A stretch of 64,000 nt of DNA, taken from an uncultured eubacterium 1-6 (lineage in GTDB: Bacteria > Bacillota > Clostridia > Lachnospirales > Lachnospiraceae). The DNA lies in NCBI GenBank assembly GCA_903789595.1, contig CAIFEZ010000009.1, positions 1 through 64,000 of the forward strand. Direction: 5' to 3'. How positions within the stretch are numbered: position 1 is the stretch's first letter; each line of letters opens with the position of its first letter. A program made the position numbers and the translations under genes. Positions 26,285-36,119 of the stretch are shown piece after piece. The notes below the pieces were generated by a model. The model saw only the letters and a program-made list of their open reading frames with translations, was not told the origin of the DNA and made no database searches.

Positions 26285-29200
26285 ATGCTCGACAAACAGC
26301 AATATCATTCTTTCTATGACAAGCTCGATTTCGGAATCTGCCTCATCACCGCGGACGATGCCGAGACCATCCTATTTGTAAATACCGGTATCCTGAAGCT
26401 CTACAACTGCCCCGATGAAGAAAGCTTTCTCCACCTCACCGGAGGAACCTTCCAGGGCATGAAGGCAGACGACGAAGGCAAAACGCCTTCTCTGTCGGTC
26501 ATCCTGGGGAACATACAGGACAGCTCGTCCTTTTTTTACTCCTTCCGGACGCTGCAGGGTCACTTCCGCATGGCGGAATCCATGATTCAACGCACCACGC
26601 TGAATGGTTCCCCGGTATATCTTCTGCAAATCCTCTCGTCCGAAAAGATGGCTCACGTCCTCAAATCCGACGGTTTGACGGGCCTGCTCGGCAGAAACGA
26701 TTTCTATAAGACTGCGTTGGAGCTATCCGACAAGAACAAGCAGCGCCACACTTTATCAGACTTTTGTCCGGTATACTTCAACATCACCAACTTCCGCGAA
26801 TATAACCGGAGCTTCGGAATCCACGCCGGAGACCGGCTCCTGCGCAAGGTTTCGGACACACTCATCGAAGCCTTTCCCGGACAGCTCCTCGGCCATCTGT
26901 CCGCCGACTCCTTTGCCGCCATTCTGGAGAGAGAAGGCCTTACCGAGCAGCTGGAGTCTGTCTGCGAGAAAATCAATTCCTATATCAATAACCACAACAT
27001 CCTTCTGAAATGCGGAATCGTATATACGCCGGAAAGCGCAGACCGCAACTGGCTGCTGAATGCCTTCGACCGCGCCAAGATCGCCTGCCTCTCCATCAAG
27101 AACGATGTCACACGATCCTGTGCCGTCTACAACGACGACATGGGCAAGCAGCTGGAGAACCGCCTCTTTGTCATTCAGCACATTGATGAGGCGCTGGATG
27201 CCGGCGATATCCGTGTCTACTATCAGCCGGTCGTCCGCACCCTTTCCGGAAAACTCTGCGGCTTTGAGGCGCTCGCACGCTGGGAGGATCCGCAAAGAGG
27301 TCTCCTCGGTCCGGATATTTTCGTTCCCGTACTCGAAGAATCACGCCTCATCGACCGCCTCGACGCCTATATCATACAGGAAAGCGGACGGATGCTGCAT
27401 GAACGCCTCTCCCGCGGACTCCCCGTCGTACCGATATCCGTCAACCTGTCAAAGCTGGATTTTGACCTGATGGATCCGCTGTCGATTCTCGAGAACACAG
27501 TCGCAAGGTACAACATTTCCCGGGAATACTTTCACATCGAGATCACCGAATCTGTCATGGTGTGGCAGCGCCAGAATCTGAAACGTATCCTTCACGACTT
27601 TCACGAAGCCGGATACGAGGTCTGGCTGGATGATTTCGGAAGCGATTACTCTTCCCTGAACACCCTGCACAATTACTCCTTCGACGAGCTCAAGATCGAC
27701 ATGGAATTTTTCCGGAACTTTGACGACAAGAGCCGGAAAATCATCACCAGCATCGTGACCATGGCGAAATCTCTGGGCATGTACACACTCGCAGAGGGCG
27801 TTGAGAACAAGGAACAGCTTCACTTCCTCCGGGAGATCGGCTGCGGAAAAATCCAGGGCTACTATTTCGGACGTCCCCTTCCCTATCAGGAAACGCTGTC
27901 CTCCTGTCGAGGCAAAAATCTGTTCATGGAGACACCCGCCGAGCATCAGATGTACAATGACGCCGATCTGGTCGACGTCGCCTGCGCCAGCCCCGTTGCG
28001 CTTCTTCACGTTACCCCGGGAAATCTCTCCCTTCTGACGGCTAACCGCGCATATCTCCGTGAATTGAGCACGGTAGGAACGGATAACATAAAGGATGCCA
28101 ACCATAACCTTAACCTGCCAAGCTACCCGCTGAAGTTCCGATACCTTTCATTCATCCAAAAGGTTTATGAAAAAGCCGCAAGCAGCATGACCTACGTAGA
28201 TGACGGTCAGTATATGCAGCTTAACGCAGAAAAAATAGCCGGAAGACCCGATGATTGGATCGCAAGGCTCTCCCTTAGAAATATACGTCCGGTTCAGGAA
28301 ATGACAGAAGACCAGAGAATGGACAACATTTTCCGCAATCTCATCCTTCTCTATGACGGACTGTACTACCTCAACATGAAACGCGACCACATCGAGGTTC
28401 TGGAGTGCGCACACCCGAAGATCCAGCCGAGACAGATTTTTCCAGACATCCGCTCCTCCTTCCGGAAATTCGCCGACGAACTCATTCATCCCGCGGACAG
28501 CGAACGCTTTCTAAGCTTCATCAGCCCAGACCACCTCTATCTTCACGCGGAACAGTCCGGCCGCTCCGAAGCGTCCGACCTCTTCCGCGTCAGGCACGAG
28601 GACGATTCCTGGCGCTGGACTGTTTTTCACGCTCTGATCCTTCCGAAGTCGCCTTCCAGGGACATCCTCCTTGTCGAACGGGAGGACATCTGGGAGCGCC
28701 ATATCAGCCGAAGCTGGCTGCTTCCCACTTTTCTGGAAAGCTTCGGTCTTGCCGGATTTTCCGCCAAGATGGGCGAAAAACACCAGGATCAGAACAACCT
28801 TCTCTTTTATGAGTCCAATGCCAACGACGCAATCATGGCAGGTCTTGAAGAATCCGACCCGTCTGTCGGTATTCAGAAAACCATGTCCGTAATCGCGGAG
28901 AACCTGGGCGCCGACCGTTTCCTGATCTTCGAAAATTCCGGAAGCGACGCCGTCTCCTGCACCTACGAATGGCACAGGAGAGATCTGCCGGCCCTGAAGA
29001 GCCCGGTCAGCAGTCTTGCAATCGGAGATATCACGGCGCTGTATCAGATTTTCCGGAATCATCAGGTCGCAAAAATCTCGGATTACTCCGCATTCCTGCG
29101 CAATCATCCGGATTTTCACCTGCCGATCCCGGATATCCGCAACATCGTGTCCGGACAATTAAAGATTGCAGAACAGCCCGCCGGATTCACGATGGTGATC

Positions 29201-29776
29201 AACTCCTCCGACAAAACCTTCCGGACGGCAAGCCTTGTTTTGTCTACCCTCACGAGCTTCCTGTCCGCTATGGTCCGCAACCGCAACACCATGATAGAGG
29301 TCGAAGAACAGGGGTGGCGCGATCCCCTGACAGGAGCACTCAACCGAAGGGGACTCGACGACTTTATGGCAGCATACCACGGAACCGGTTATCTTGCCCT
29401 CTTCTCCGCTGACATCAACAACCTCAAACAGACCAACGACACCAACGGCCACCACGCCGGAGATATGCTGATCCGTAACGCCGCCGAGATCCTGATCAAC
29501 TACTCCGACAGAAACCACACCTTCCGTATGGGAGGCGATGAATTCCTCGTCATACGTGAAGATATGGATGAAAAGCAGGCTGCGGAATATCTCGCCGAAA
29601 TCCGGTCTGTCATGCGCGCCTCAGGCATCGATATCGCGATCGGAACCTACATCCACAAGGGACCCGTCGAAAGCCCCGATCCGCTGCTCAACCGCGCAGA
29701 CGCCGCCATGTACCAGAACAAGGCCAGAAGTCACAACTGCAGAAACAACACTGGAGGCGAGAACCACAGACGATAA
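26285..29776 (+). CDS. Multi-domain c-di-GMP protein (degenerate GGDEF, EAL, GGDEF)
   Basis: A 1,163-residue cytosolic signalling protein. Order: PAS-like sensor (1-120), a first GGDEF fold with SADSF at about 203 instead of GGDEF, an EAL domain with intact FEALARW (about 326), VNLSKLDF, ITES, LDDFGSDYSSL (about 448), LKID, EGVE and QGYYFGRP, then sensor regions (PAS-like near 600-760, GAF-like near 800-960) and a C-terminal GGDEF domain with MGGDEFL at about 1082. It can probably both make and break c-di-GMP, with the first GGDEF acting as a regulatory or GTP-sensing module. The ATG at 26285 has GAGGG upstream; the ORF start 42 bases earlier lacks a site. Confidence 0.92.
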   Translation: MLDKQQYHSFYDKLDFGICLITADDAETILFVNTGILKLYNCPDEESFLHLTGGTFQGMKADDEGKTPSLSVILGNIQDSSSFFYSFRTLQGHFRMAESMIQRTTLNGSPVYLLQILSSEKMAHVLKSDGLTGLLGRNDFYKTALELSDKNKQRHTLSDFCPVYFNITNFREYNRSFGIHAGDRLLRKVSDTLIEAFPGQLLGHLSADSFAAILEREGLTEQLESVCEKINSYINNHNILLKCGIVYTPESADRNWLLNAFDRAKIACLSIKNDVTRSCAVYNDDMGKQLENRLFVIQHIDEALDAGDIRVYYQPVVRTLSGKLCGFEALARWEDPQRGLLGPDIFVPVLEESRLIDRLDAYIIQESGRMLHERLSRGLPVVPISVNLSKLDFDLMDPLSILENTVARYNISREYFHIEITESVMVWQRQNLKRILHDFHEAGYEVWLDDFGSDYSSLNTLHNYSFDELKIDMEFFRNFDDKSRKIITSIVTMAKSLGMYTLAEGVENKEQLHFLREIGCGKIQGYYFGRPLPYQETLSSCRGKNLFMETPAEHQMYNDADLVDVACASPVALLHVTPGNLSLLTANRAYLRELSTVGTDNIKDANHNLNLPSYPLKFRYLSFIQKVYEKAASSMTYVDDGQYMQLNAEKIAGRPDDWIARLSLRNIRPVQEMTEDQRMDNIFRNLILLYDGLYYLNMKRDHIEVLECAHPKIQPRQIFPDIRSSFRKFADELIHPADSERFLSFISPDHLYLHAEQSGRSEASDLFRVRHEDDSWRWTVFHALILPKSPSRDILLVEREDIWERHISRSWLLPTFLESFGLAGFSAKMGEKHQDQNNLLFYESNANDAIMAGLEESDPSVGIQKTMSVIAENLGADRFLIFENSGSDAVSCTYEWHRRDLPALKSPVSSLAIGDITALYQIFRNHQVAKISDYSAFLRNHPDFHLPIPDIRNIVSGQLKIAEQPAGFTMVINSSDKTFRTASLVLSTLTSFLSAMVRNRNTMIEVEEQGWRDPLTGALNRRGLDDFMAAYHGTGYLALFSADINNLKQTNDTNGHHAGDMLIRNAAEILINYSDRNHTFRMGGDEFLVIREDMDEKQAAEYLAEIRSVMRASGIDIAIGTYIHKGPVESPDPLLNRADAAMYQNKARSHNCRNNTGGENHRR

Positions 29777-29850
29777 ACGTTGTTACCTGATGTACGGCAA
29801 GGTACTGGTACCTTGAAAAATCCAGCAAACGGCAAAACGCCGGTGCCTTG

Positions 29851-29890
29851 AAAAAAGCAGCTGCCATTTCCGGCAGCTGCTTTTTGTTCG
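29851..29890 (+). terminator. Terminator of the GGDEF/EAL gene
   Basis: Stem AGCAGCTGCC / GGCAGCTGCT with A-run before and T-run after, so it may work in both directions between the convergent c-di-GMP gene and the GH91 gene. Confidence 0.92.
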
Positions 29891-29962
29891 TTCTGTTTTT
29901 CGTTCTGTTGTTCGGATCTGATTTTATCCGGACAGGCGTCCCGAAAAGATACGATTTGTTAC

Positions 29963-31306
29963 TTATTCCGGTATGGCCCGAAACGTATTTTGGGACTTAT
30001 CGATATCCACTTCCCCTTCTCTTGCCGAGTCCAGAATGATATTCCCGGATGATGTCGCATCGACTCGGATCAACACCGCTTCCATCGGTTTGGTCTTCAG
30101 CAGCAGGGCATTCACCTGCGCTCCAAAACAGGAATCACTCTCCCTTACACTTTCTGCATGCCCGTCATCCTTTGTCATGACAAGCATATGATTGTTCGCG
30201 ATATAGTTGTCATCACCGCCCGTAATGTGAAGAACGACGGGCTTAACGTCGCGATTCGGCTTTAGGCTGTCTTTCTCAATATTCTCCGATATATGATTCG
30301 AAATAAAGGAATTATGACTCCCGTCTATGACCACAAGGCCCAGCAGATCATCCTCTCCATTATCATACTGCTTCATCGGATCCCAGGGCTCATTGTCTCT
30401 GAGAAAATGATTGGAGGATACAAGATTTTCCGAAGATCCCTCCTCCAGTCTCAGTATTCCCGGGTAAAACGAATGGAATCGGTTTCCAGAGATCGAAGAG
30501 CGCTGAACATACGAGAAATGCAGACTGCTCTTTCCCCTTGGAAATACATTGTTTGCCGTGACAAGAAGTCCTCCGAAATTTTCAGCAAAGATAGAATAGC
30601 CGTTATAGCCTGCCCCAATCAGATTGTCCGTAATTTTGGATGCCTGTCCAAATCTTCGAAGTTCGATGCAATTTCCACATTCCGCGATGAAATTATCATG
30701 TATCGAAAGCGCATCCGAATCATACATCACGATTCCATGTTCACAGTACACAATTCCCATTTCGTTAATTTTGAACGAGTCATTCGCACTGACCGCATAG
30801 ATTCCTGTCTTGCCATTCCTGTATGAATTTTCAGCGTCGTTATTCTCGTTTCCGGTAAAATGCAGACCGTCTATGCAGAAGTTCTGAAATTCAACCGCGC
30901 TTATTCTGGGATTTCCCTCACGTCTGATGAGAAACGCGGCCCCCTCTTCCTCCGTTCCATCCGCCGATCCCGCAAGATCATTGATGATCCTGCTGCCGCC
31001 CGGCCACAGTTCCCAGAGAGCAGGGACCTCCTCTTCTGGCACATTAAACCGGATGCTTGAGGATTCAAAGCCATGCCCGGTACCAAAGATTTTCAGAAAA
31101 CTGATATCGATAACGACCTGTGTGCGCAGATGATAATCTCCTGACGGTATGAAAATCGCCGCTCCCGGCTTCCCCCCGTCATCCTCGTCTCGTTCTGTCT
31201 GCTTCTCTTTGATATCCCGGATAATATCATTCATAACGGCCCCGATATCCTCATAGGGGTTACCCGTCTTCCATTTTGTAACATCATAGAAAAAACTCGT
31301 CTTCAT
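29963..31306 (-). CDS. GH91 enzyme: DFA III hydrolase or inulin fructotransferase
   Basis: A 447-residue right-handed beta-helix protein strongly resembling GH91 inulin fructotransferases and the related difructose-anhydride III hydrolases. Matching blocks: GNPYEDIGAV, PSGDYHLRTQV, FGTGHGFESSSIRFNVPEE, NFCIDGLHF, NGKTGI, SANDSF and CGNCIELR. The proposed catalytic pair, Asp and Glu 11 apart, is Asp204 and Glu215 (SIHDNFIAECGNCIEL). There is no signal peptide, unlike secreted inulin-degrading members, and numbering is near that of the intracellular hydrolase. As the last gene of an ABC importer/GH32 operon it more likely opens imported DFA III to inulobiose than attacks outside inulin. Confidence 0.88.
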   Translation of the reverse strand: MKTSFFYDVTKWKTGNPYEDIGAVMNDIIRDIKEKQTERDEDDGGKPGAAIFIPSGDYHLRTQVVIDISFLKIFGTGHGFESSSIRFNVPEEEVPALWELWPGGSRIINDLAGSADGTEEEGAAFLIRREGNPRISAVEFQNFCIDGLHFTGNENNDAENSYRNGKTGIYAVSANDSFKINEMGIVYCEHGIVMYDSDALSIHDNFIAECGNCIELRRFGQASKITDNLIGAGYNGYSIFAENFGGLLVTANNVFPRGKSSLHFSYVQRSSISGNRFHSFYPGILRLEEGSSENLVSSNHFLRDNEPWDPMKQYDNGEDDLLGLVVIDGSHNSFISNHISENIEKDSLKPNRDVKPVVLHITGGDDNYIANNHMLVMTKDDGHAESVRESDSCFGAQVNALLLKTKPMEAVLIRVDATSSGNIILDSAREGEVDIDKSQNTFRAIPE

Positions 31307-31321
31307 CTCTCGTTCCCTTAA

Positions 31322-32821
31322 TCATTCTCCCAAGGTCTGATCAAAACAGCTCTGCATGCCATATGATTCAAAATTCCTGATTACAAAGCTGCCGCCCTCG
31401 GCTCTTATGAAAATATCCCGCTGATCTTCCCCGGCGAAAACATTATTTGAATGGTTATTCGTGTAATGGTCTGTGAAAATTTCAATGGAGCATCGATCTG
31501 AAAAGATATCCACATCCATTTGTGTCTGATTGTGAAGCTTCATTACGCTTCTCGAAATCCCCCGGCTCCATCCATCCGCATGATTCCGGTTCACAGACAG
31601 TTCATTTCGCAGAAAATCAAACCGGCAAACGGTCTTCCGCCCGTTTCCGGCCCGGAGTTCCAGCTCAAGCACATCGCCGTCAGAATGTTCCAGATCAATG
31701 AGGAACTTCATCTCATAGCTGATTCCATCACCCGCTCTCAGCCGCGTTCGATCCTCCGAAACCGAAATCTGCCGGAACGCACACGCATCCTTTCTCAGAG
31801 ATTCCAGCTCTCTGATTGGCTTGAACTGAAGCGACCCATCCTCCCAAAATCCCACTTCTCTCGGAAGATTAAAGAAGCCGCACCAGCCCTCCTTAAACGT
31901 CGGTCCCCAGTCCTTCCATTTTGGCATCCACTGCCATTCATTTGCCCATCCGACGACAATTCTTCTTCCGTCGGGAGCCAGGAAGGACTGCGGCGCGTAG
32001 TAGTCCAGACCCCAGTCCATTTCCCGGGCCGTCTGCGATTCTAATTTACCCGTCTTGTAGTCGAATGCCCCGGTCATATAAACAGAGGTGTGATCACCCG
32101 CTCCGACCGGGGAAAAGGTCAGTACGTGCCTCCCTCCGATCGAATAGAAATCCGGGCATTCCCACATACTTCCCAACTCGCCTCTGCTGGCAGCAATCTC
32201 ATTGATCCATTTCCATTCCTTAAGATTTTCTGAGGAAAAAAGCAGCGCTTTCCCGCGTCCATTCTGACTTGCTCCCGTTACCATGTAGAATGTTCCATCG
32301 TGATTCCACACCTTAGGATCTCTGAATTCACTCGGATTGATCCCCTCCGGAGCCTCAAGAACCGGATTTCCCTCGTATTTCAAAAAGTGGACACCATCTT
32401 CACTGTATGCGATACTTTGCGTCTGACGGATTCCTTTTCCCTGATCAGAAACAGACGTATAAATAAGCCAAAGCTTCCCCTCATACACAACCGCGCTCCC
32501 CGAAAAACATCCGCCATCCGGGTGATCATCATAGCTCTCACTCGGCGCCAGTGCCGGAGGAAGGTAAGTCCAATGCAGCAGGTCCCGGCTCACCGCATGC
32601 CCCCAGTACATGCTCCCCCAAAAGGGAGCATATGGATTGAACTGGAAGAAAAAATGATATTCTCCCTTGTAGAAAATCAGCCCGTTCGGATCATTCATCC
32701 AGCCGGTCTCAGGCATAAAATGATAGCATTGCCTCATGCGCCCTTTGCTGACATGATTTTTGGTCCGCGCTGTCTCCTCAAGAGCTCTGCTTATTTTTGA
32801 TGTCATCAATTCGTTACTCAT
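31322..32821 (-). CDS. GH32 beta-fructofuranosidase
   Basis: A 499-residue family GH32 enzyme that releases fructose from sucrose, inulobiose or short fructans. The three acidic motifs are intact: WMNDPNG with nucleophile Asp44, FRDPK with Asp168, and WECPDFY with acid Glu221. The five-bladed propeller is followed by a beta-sandwich (from about 360). There is no signal peptide, so cleavage is cytosolic. It lies between the permeases and the GH91 gene with a 15-bp gap to the latter. The likely pathway is GH91 opening of a cyclic fructose dimer, then GH32 cleavage to free fructose. Activity on sucrose cannot be excluded. Confidence 0.95.
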   Translation of the reverse strand: MSNELMTSKISRALEETARTKNHVSKGRMRQCYHFMPETGWMNDPNGLIFYKGEYHFFFQFNPYAPFWGSMYWGHAVSRDLLHWTYLPPALAPSESYDDHPDGGCFSGSAVVYEGKLWLIYTSVSDQGKGIRQTQSIAYSEDGVHFLKYEGNPVLEAPEGINPSEFRDPKVWNHDGTFYMVTGASQNGRGKALLFSSENLKEWKWINEIAASRGELGSMWECPDFYSIGGRHVLTFSPVGAGDHTSVYMTGAFDYKTGKLESQTAREMDWGLDYYAPQSFLAPDGRRIVVGWANEWQWMPKWKDWGPTFKEGWCGFFNLPREVGFWEDGSLQFKPIRELESLRKDACAFRQISVSEDRTRLRAGDGISYEMKFLIDLEHSDGDVLELELRAGNGRKTVCRFDFLRNELSVNRNHADGWSRGISRSVMKLHNQTQMDVDIFSDRCSIEIFTDHYTNNHSNNVFAGEDQRDIFIRAEGGSFVIRNFESYGMQSCFDQTLGE

Positions 32822-32911
32822 AAACTCTCCATAATCATTTCTTTACCACACCTGATTCCGAAAATCATCCCTTTACTGCAGCCATTCCATTGCTGCACCG
32901 GATCCCGGGAA

Positions 32912-33739
32912 TCATCCCTTTACCGCGCCGGCAGTCATACCTCTGATGATAAACTTCTGTGCAAACATTGAGATGATCATCACAGGGAAGCTGAACAAGA
33001 AGGCACCCGCGCACATCGGTCCCAGATCAAGACTGTATGCCGAAAGGAAGCCCGCAAGGCCAACCGTAAAGGTTTTTGCGTTTGTGCTTGTCAGAAGCAG
33101 GGCTACAAGGAAATCGTTCCACGCGAGGAAAAGCGTGAAGATAAATGCAGTAGCCAGCCCCGGCGCCGCAATCGGAAGGATAACCCGCGTAAATGTCTGT
33201 AAGCTGCTAGCTCCGTCCACATAGGCCGCCTCATCCAGCGAACTCGGAATGCCTTCATAAAAGCTCAGCATCGTCCACATCACAAACGGCATATTAATTG
33301 CGGCATATACAATGATCAACGCAAGTCTCGTATCATACAGTCCTATATTCACAATGATCTCATAAATCGGAACCGTAATGCAGGACGTAGGTATCATCTT
33401 CAGACACAAGATCAGGATGACAAGAAACTGAGAGATCTTGTAACCCGAACGCTGGATCGCATATGCTGCCATGGATCCCAGGATAACCGCAATCAGCGTA
33501 CTCACTACCGCAGTCACAAGGCTGTTCAGCATATATCCCCCGGTATTCATCCTCGAAAACAGATCCACGAAATTCTCAACCGAGAAGGTTTTGGGGAAGA
33601 AGGAAGGCGGAACCGCAATGACTTCCGATCCCTTCCGAAACGAGCAGGATATCACATACAAATACGGAAACAACCAGAACAACGTGAACAATGCCGAGAT
33701 AATAATAATGGCCGTATTTCTTGCCGATTTCTTTTCCAT
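32912..33739 (-). CDS. ABC sugar importer permease, MalG-like
   Basis: A 275-residue inner-membrane permease of the carbohydrate uptake family CUT1 with six predicted helices. The EAA loop reads YEGIPSSLDEAAYVDGASSLQTF with conserved EAA and G. It partners the MalF-like permease encoded just upstream and the lipoprotein at 34.7-36.0 kb. No ATPase is encoded in the operon, as is common for CUT1 systems sharing an MsmK-type ATPase. I chose the ATG at 33739, which follows GAGGTG; an ATG seven codons upstream lacks a ribosome site. Confidence 0.93.
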   Translation of the reverse strand: MEKKSARNTAIIIISALFTLFWLFPYLYVISCSFRKGSEVIAVPPSFFPKTFSVENFVDLFSRMNTGGYMLNSLVTAVVSTLIAVILGSMAAYAIQRSGYKISQFLVILILCLKMIPTSCITVPIYEIIVNIGLYDTRLALIIVYAAINMPFVMWTMLSFYEGIPSSLDEAAYVDGASSLQTFTRVILPIAAPGLATAFIFTLFLAWNDFLVALLLTSTNAKTFTVGLAGFLSAYSLDLGPMCAGAFLFSFPVMIISMFAQKFIIRGMTAGAVKG

Positions 33740-33766
33740 AGTAAATCTTTCACCTCGCATCGCTTT

Positions 33767-34648
33767 TTAAGCTTTTTTCTTGGGATTCCACAGGCTTTGC
33801 ATAAAGACCAGTGTGAACACTACCAGTACCGCAATAAAAATAATCGCCATTGCGCTTGCATATCCCGTATTGTTATATTTCACAAGCTGTTTATAGATAA
33901 TAATACTGATTGTTTCGGAAGAACTGTTCGGACCGCCCTGTGTCATCGCCCAGATAATGTCGAACGTCTTCGCCGCATCAATGATTCTAACCGAAAGCGC
34001 TGTCAGCAGAACCGGCTTAATCCCCGGCAATTTGATATAGAAGATCTCCTGAAGCGCATTGGCGCCATCAATCCGCGATGCCTCTGTAACCGCGCTGTCC
34101 AGTCCCTGAAGTCCCGCCAGAATCATAAGCATCATAAAGGGCGTCGTAAGCCAGATATCCGCAATACAGCAGGCAAACAGCGACCATCTCGGGTCTGCCA
34201 GCCAGAGAATGTCACTCGTACTCTTTAGTATTCCGATACGCACCAGTATTTCATTCACGATACCGAAGTTCGAGCTGAGCATGAGCTTCCAAATGAGACC
34301 TGCCACCAGAGGAGCGATCATAAGAGGCGTCATCATCAAAGACCGGATAATCTTGCTGCCCTTATAATTTGACTCGAACAACAAAGCAAAAATAAATCCC
34401 AGAACAGTTTCGATGCTTACCGCGACCAGAATATATATGATTGTATTCTTGAGCTGCAGCCCCATGCCTCCGGTGCTAAAGGCTTTGATATAATTATCCA
34501 ATCCAATAAACGTTCTGGAACCCGTGATACCGACCTTGCAGAAACTGTCTACCGCCATCTTGATAATCGGATAGATAAGAAACATCCCCATAAAAACTGC
34601 TCCAGGCAGGAAAAACAGCAGCAGGGTTTTTTTAGAAATCAATCTCAT
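33767..34648 (-). CDS. ABC sugar importer permease, MalF-like
   Basis: A 293-residue CUT1 permease with six predicted membrane segments. The N-terminus is FFLPGAVFMGMFLIYPIIKM and the EAA motif lies in LQGLDSAVTEASRIDGANALQ. It forms the other half of the channel with the next gene and should accept the sugar from the SBP encoded upstream. A stem-loop in the gap after the SBP gene (34664-34690) probably lowers its expression relative to the binding protein. Its stop is 27 bp ahead of the chosen start of the next permease. Confidence 0.93.
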   Translation of the reverse strand: MRLISKKTLLLFFLPGAVFMGMFLIYPIIKMAVDSFCKVGITGSRTFIGLDNYIKAFSTGGMGLQLKNTIIYILVAVSIETVLGFIFALLFESNYKGSKIIRSLMMTPLMIAPLVAGLIWKLMLSSNFGIVNEILVRIGILKSTSDILWLADPRWSLFACCIADIWLTTPFMMLMILAGLQGLDSAVTEASRIDGANALQEIFYIKLPGIKPVLLTALSVRIIDAAKTFDIIWAMTQGGPNSSSETISIIIYKQLVKYNNTGYASAMAIIFIAVLVVFTLVFMQSLWNPKKKA

Positions 34649-34663
34649 AGCCTTAATTCCTCA

Positions 34664-34690
34664 AATGCGGGAGCATAACACTCCCGCACA
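34664..34690 (-). promoter_or_regulatory. Intercistronic stem-loop after the SBP gene
   Basis: TGCGGGAG and CTCCCGCA form an 8-bp stem with a 7-base loop and no T-run. Such loops often protect the binding-protein mRNA or partly stop transcription, giving more SBP than permease. Confidence 0.65.
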
Positions 34691-34727
34691 CACATTCTGC
34701 ATTTACTTTTACAAAAACCGGATATAT

Positions 34728-36011
34728 TTACGCACCGGTTCCAATTTCTTCGATCTGCGTCTTGGCATCTTCCAGCGTCTTGTCGATATCCGCCCCGCTC
34801 AGAGCAGATTCCACGACACCGGTAAGTACCTCTTCAATCTGTGACCATGTCGTTACCATAGGTCTCGGCTGAGAGTACGGGGATTCCAGCGTTGTCAGAA
34901 CCGCACTGGTGTGCTCATCTCCGGCAATTTTAGCTGCATCTTCATAAACCGATTTTCTCGCCGCAATCTTAAGTGTCTGATCCATATAATCGGCATTATG
35001 ATCATACATGAACTTCACATACTCAAGAGCCTTTTCCTTATTCGGAGAATTCTTCATCACACACTCATACCAGGGGCCCGTCGTCGCACCGACTCCGGCG
35101 CTTCCGGCGATCATGGGCGCACAGCCAACCTTATCAGCGCCGAGTGCCTTGACAGCCGCCGGGTATTCATGGCTCCAGTTAAGCTGCATAGCAACTTTCC
35201 CGTTCGTGAAGAGCTCCTGAGACTCTGTCGCAGCCGTTGCAAGAGAATCATTCGGCGTGTAATCCGCATTGGCGTTCTCTACCATGAACTTCAAAGCATC
35301 TGCATACGCTTTGTCTGTAATGTTGCATTTGCCGTCCTTATCGAACACCAGCCCCTTGGCTCCCGCCTGGCAGGCGAAATCAAGGAAGGAACAAACCGCA
35401 TCCGAACCGCTTCCGAAAACGGTAGTTCCATACATGTCACTGGTAGCTACCGATTTTGCCACATTCTGATATTCTTCCCAGGTCTTCGGAACCTTATCTT
35501 CCGGAATAAGATCCTTCCTGTAAATAAGAACCTTGCAGTTCACCCACATAGGATATCCGAGAAGATTTCCATCAACGGTTCCCGAATCCTCCAAAGTCGG
35601 GAGAAAATCGCTAGTGTCCGCATTCTTAAGAGGTTCGATGGCATCCGCGAAGGCAGCGAGCCAGACAAAATCAAGGCACGCAACATCGTGAGCCGCCTGG
35701 CCGGACTTTATTTCCGTAGAGATTTTGTCATACATTCCGGTATATGCCACCGCGTCAATATTGACTTTACACCCGCTCTCCTTCTGGAATTCCGAAGCGG
35801 TACTCTTGGCAAGCGCCTCCGCAGGAGATCCGCTCTCAACAAGGACCGTGATGCTGTCTCCGGAATCACTATTTGATTCCGCCTTCACATCGCCAGAGGA
35901 TGTCTTGTTCTCTCCGGATGACGTGCCGGTGGATCCGCATCCCGCAAGTCCCGCAACCATGCCGGCTGCCAGTGTAACAGATAACAACATGTTGACGATT
36001 TTCTTTTTCAT
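34728..36011 (-). CDS. Sugar ABC transporter substrate-binding lipoprotein
   Basis: A 427-residue extracellular sugar-binding lipoprotein. The lipobox LAGC places the lipid-bearing Cys at 25, followed by a Ser/Thr/Gly linker and a family 1 SBP fold (SASEFQKESGCKVNIDAVAYTGM, DVACLDFVWLAAFADA, AMQLNWSHEYPAAVKAL). It is the first structural gene of the operon and sets the transported substrate, here probably DFA III or a fructo-oligosaccharide given the GH91 and GH32 genes. The ORF extends 71 codons upstream, but the ATG at 36011 has GAGGAGG in place and starts the signal peptide; the promoter and operator lie inside the longer ORF. Confidence 0.94.
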   Translation of the reverse strand: MKKKIVNMLLSVTLAAGMVAGLAGCGSTGTSSGENKTSSGDVKAESNSDSGDSITVLVESGSPAEALAKSTASEFQKESGCKVNIDAVAYTGMYDKISTEIKSGQAAHDVACLDFVWLAAFADAIEPLKNADTSDFLPTLEDSGTVDGNLLGYPMWVNCKVLIYRKDLIPEDKVPKTWEEYQNVAKSVATSDMYGTTVFGSGSDAVCSFLDFACQAGAKGLVFDKDGKCNITDKAYADALKFMVENANADYTPNDSLATAATESQELFTNGKVAMQLNWSHEYPAAVKALGADKVGCAPMIAGSAGVGATTGPWYECVMKNSPNKEKALEYVKFMYDHNADYMDQTLKIAARKSVYEDAAKIAGDEHTSAVLTTLESPYSQPRPMVTTWSQIEEVLTGVVESALSGADIDKTLEDAKTQIEEIGTGA

Positions 36012-36079
36012 ACCTTCCTCCTCGTTCTGGCGGTTCCTTTTCCGATTCCCGGGCTTCAGAATCCGAACCTGTCCGCTTG

Positions 36080-36097
36080 TGTGGAACGCGTTCCACA
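36080..36097. promoter_or_regulatory. LacI-type operator
   Basis: A perfect 18-bp palindrome, TGTGGAACGCGTTCCACA, centred about 25 bp after the predicted transcription start and just before the SBP gene. It is the natural target for the adjacent LacI regulator. It differs from a CcpA cre site in having GC rather than CG at the exact centre. Confidence 0.8.
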
Positions 36098-36119
36098 TCC
36101 GCTTAAAAAAGATATTAAT

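Noticed and set aside
24931-29776. Prophage or conjugative element
   Set aside because: Only one integrase is present; no structural, replication, excisionase or transfer genes flank it.
36080-36097. CcpA cre site
   Set aside because: The palindrome is centred on GC rather than the central CG of cre, and the adjacent LacI regulator is a better candidate.
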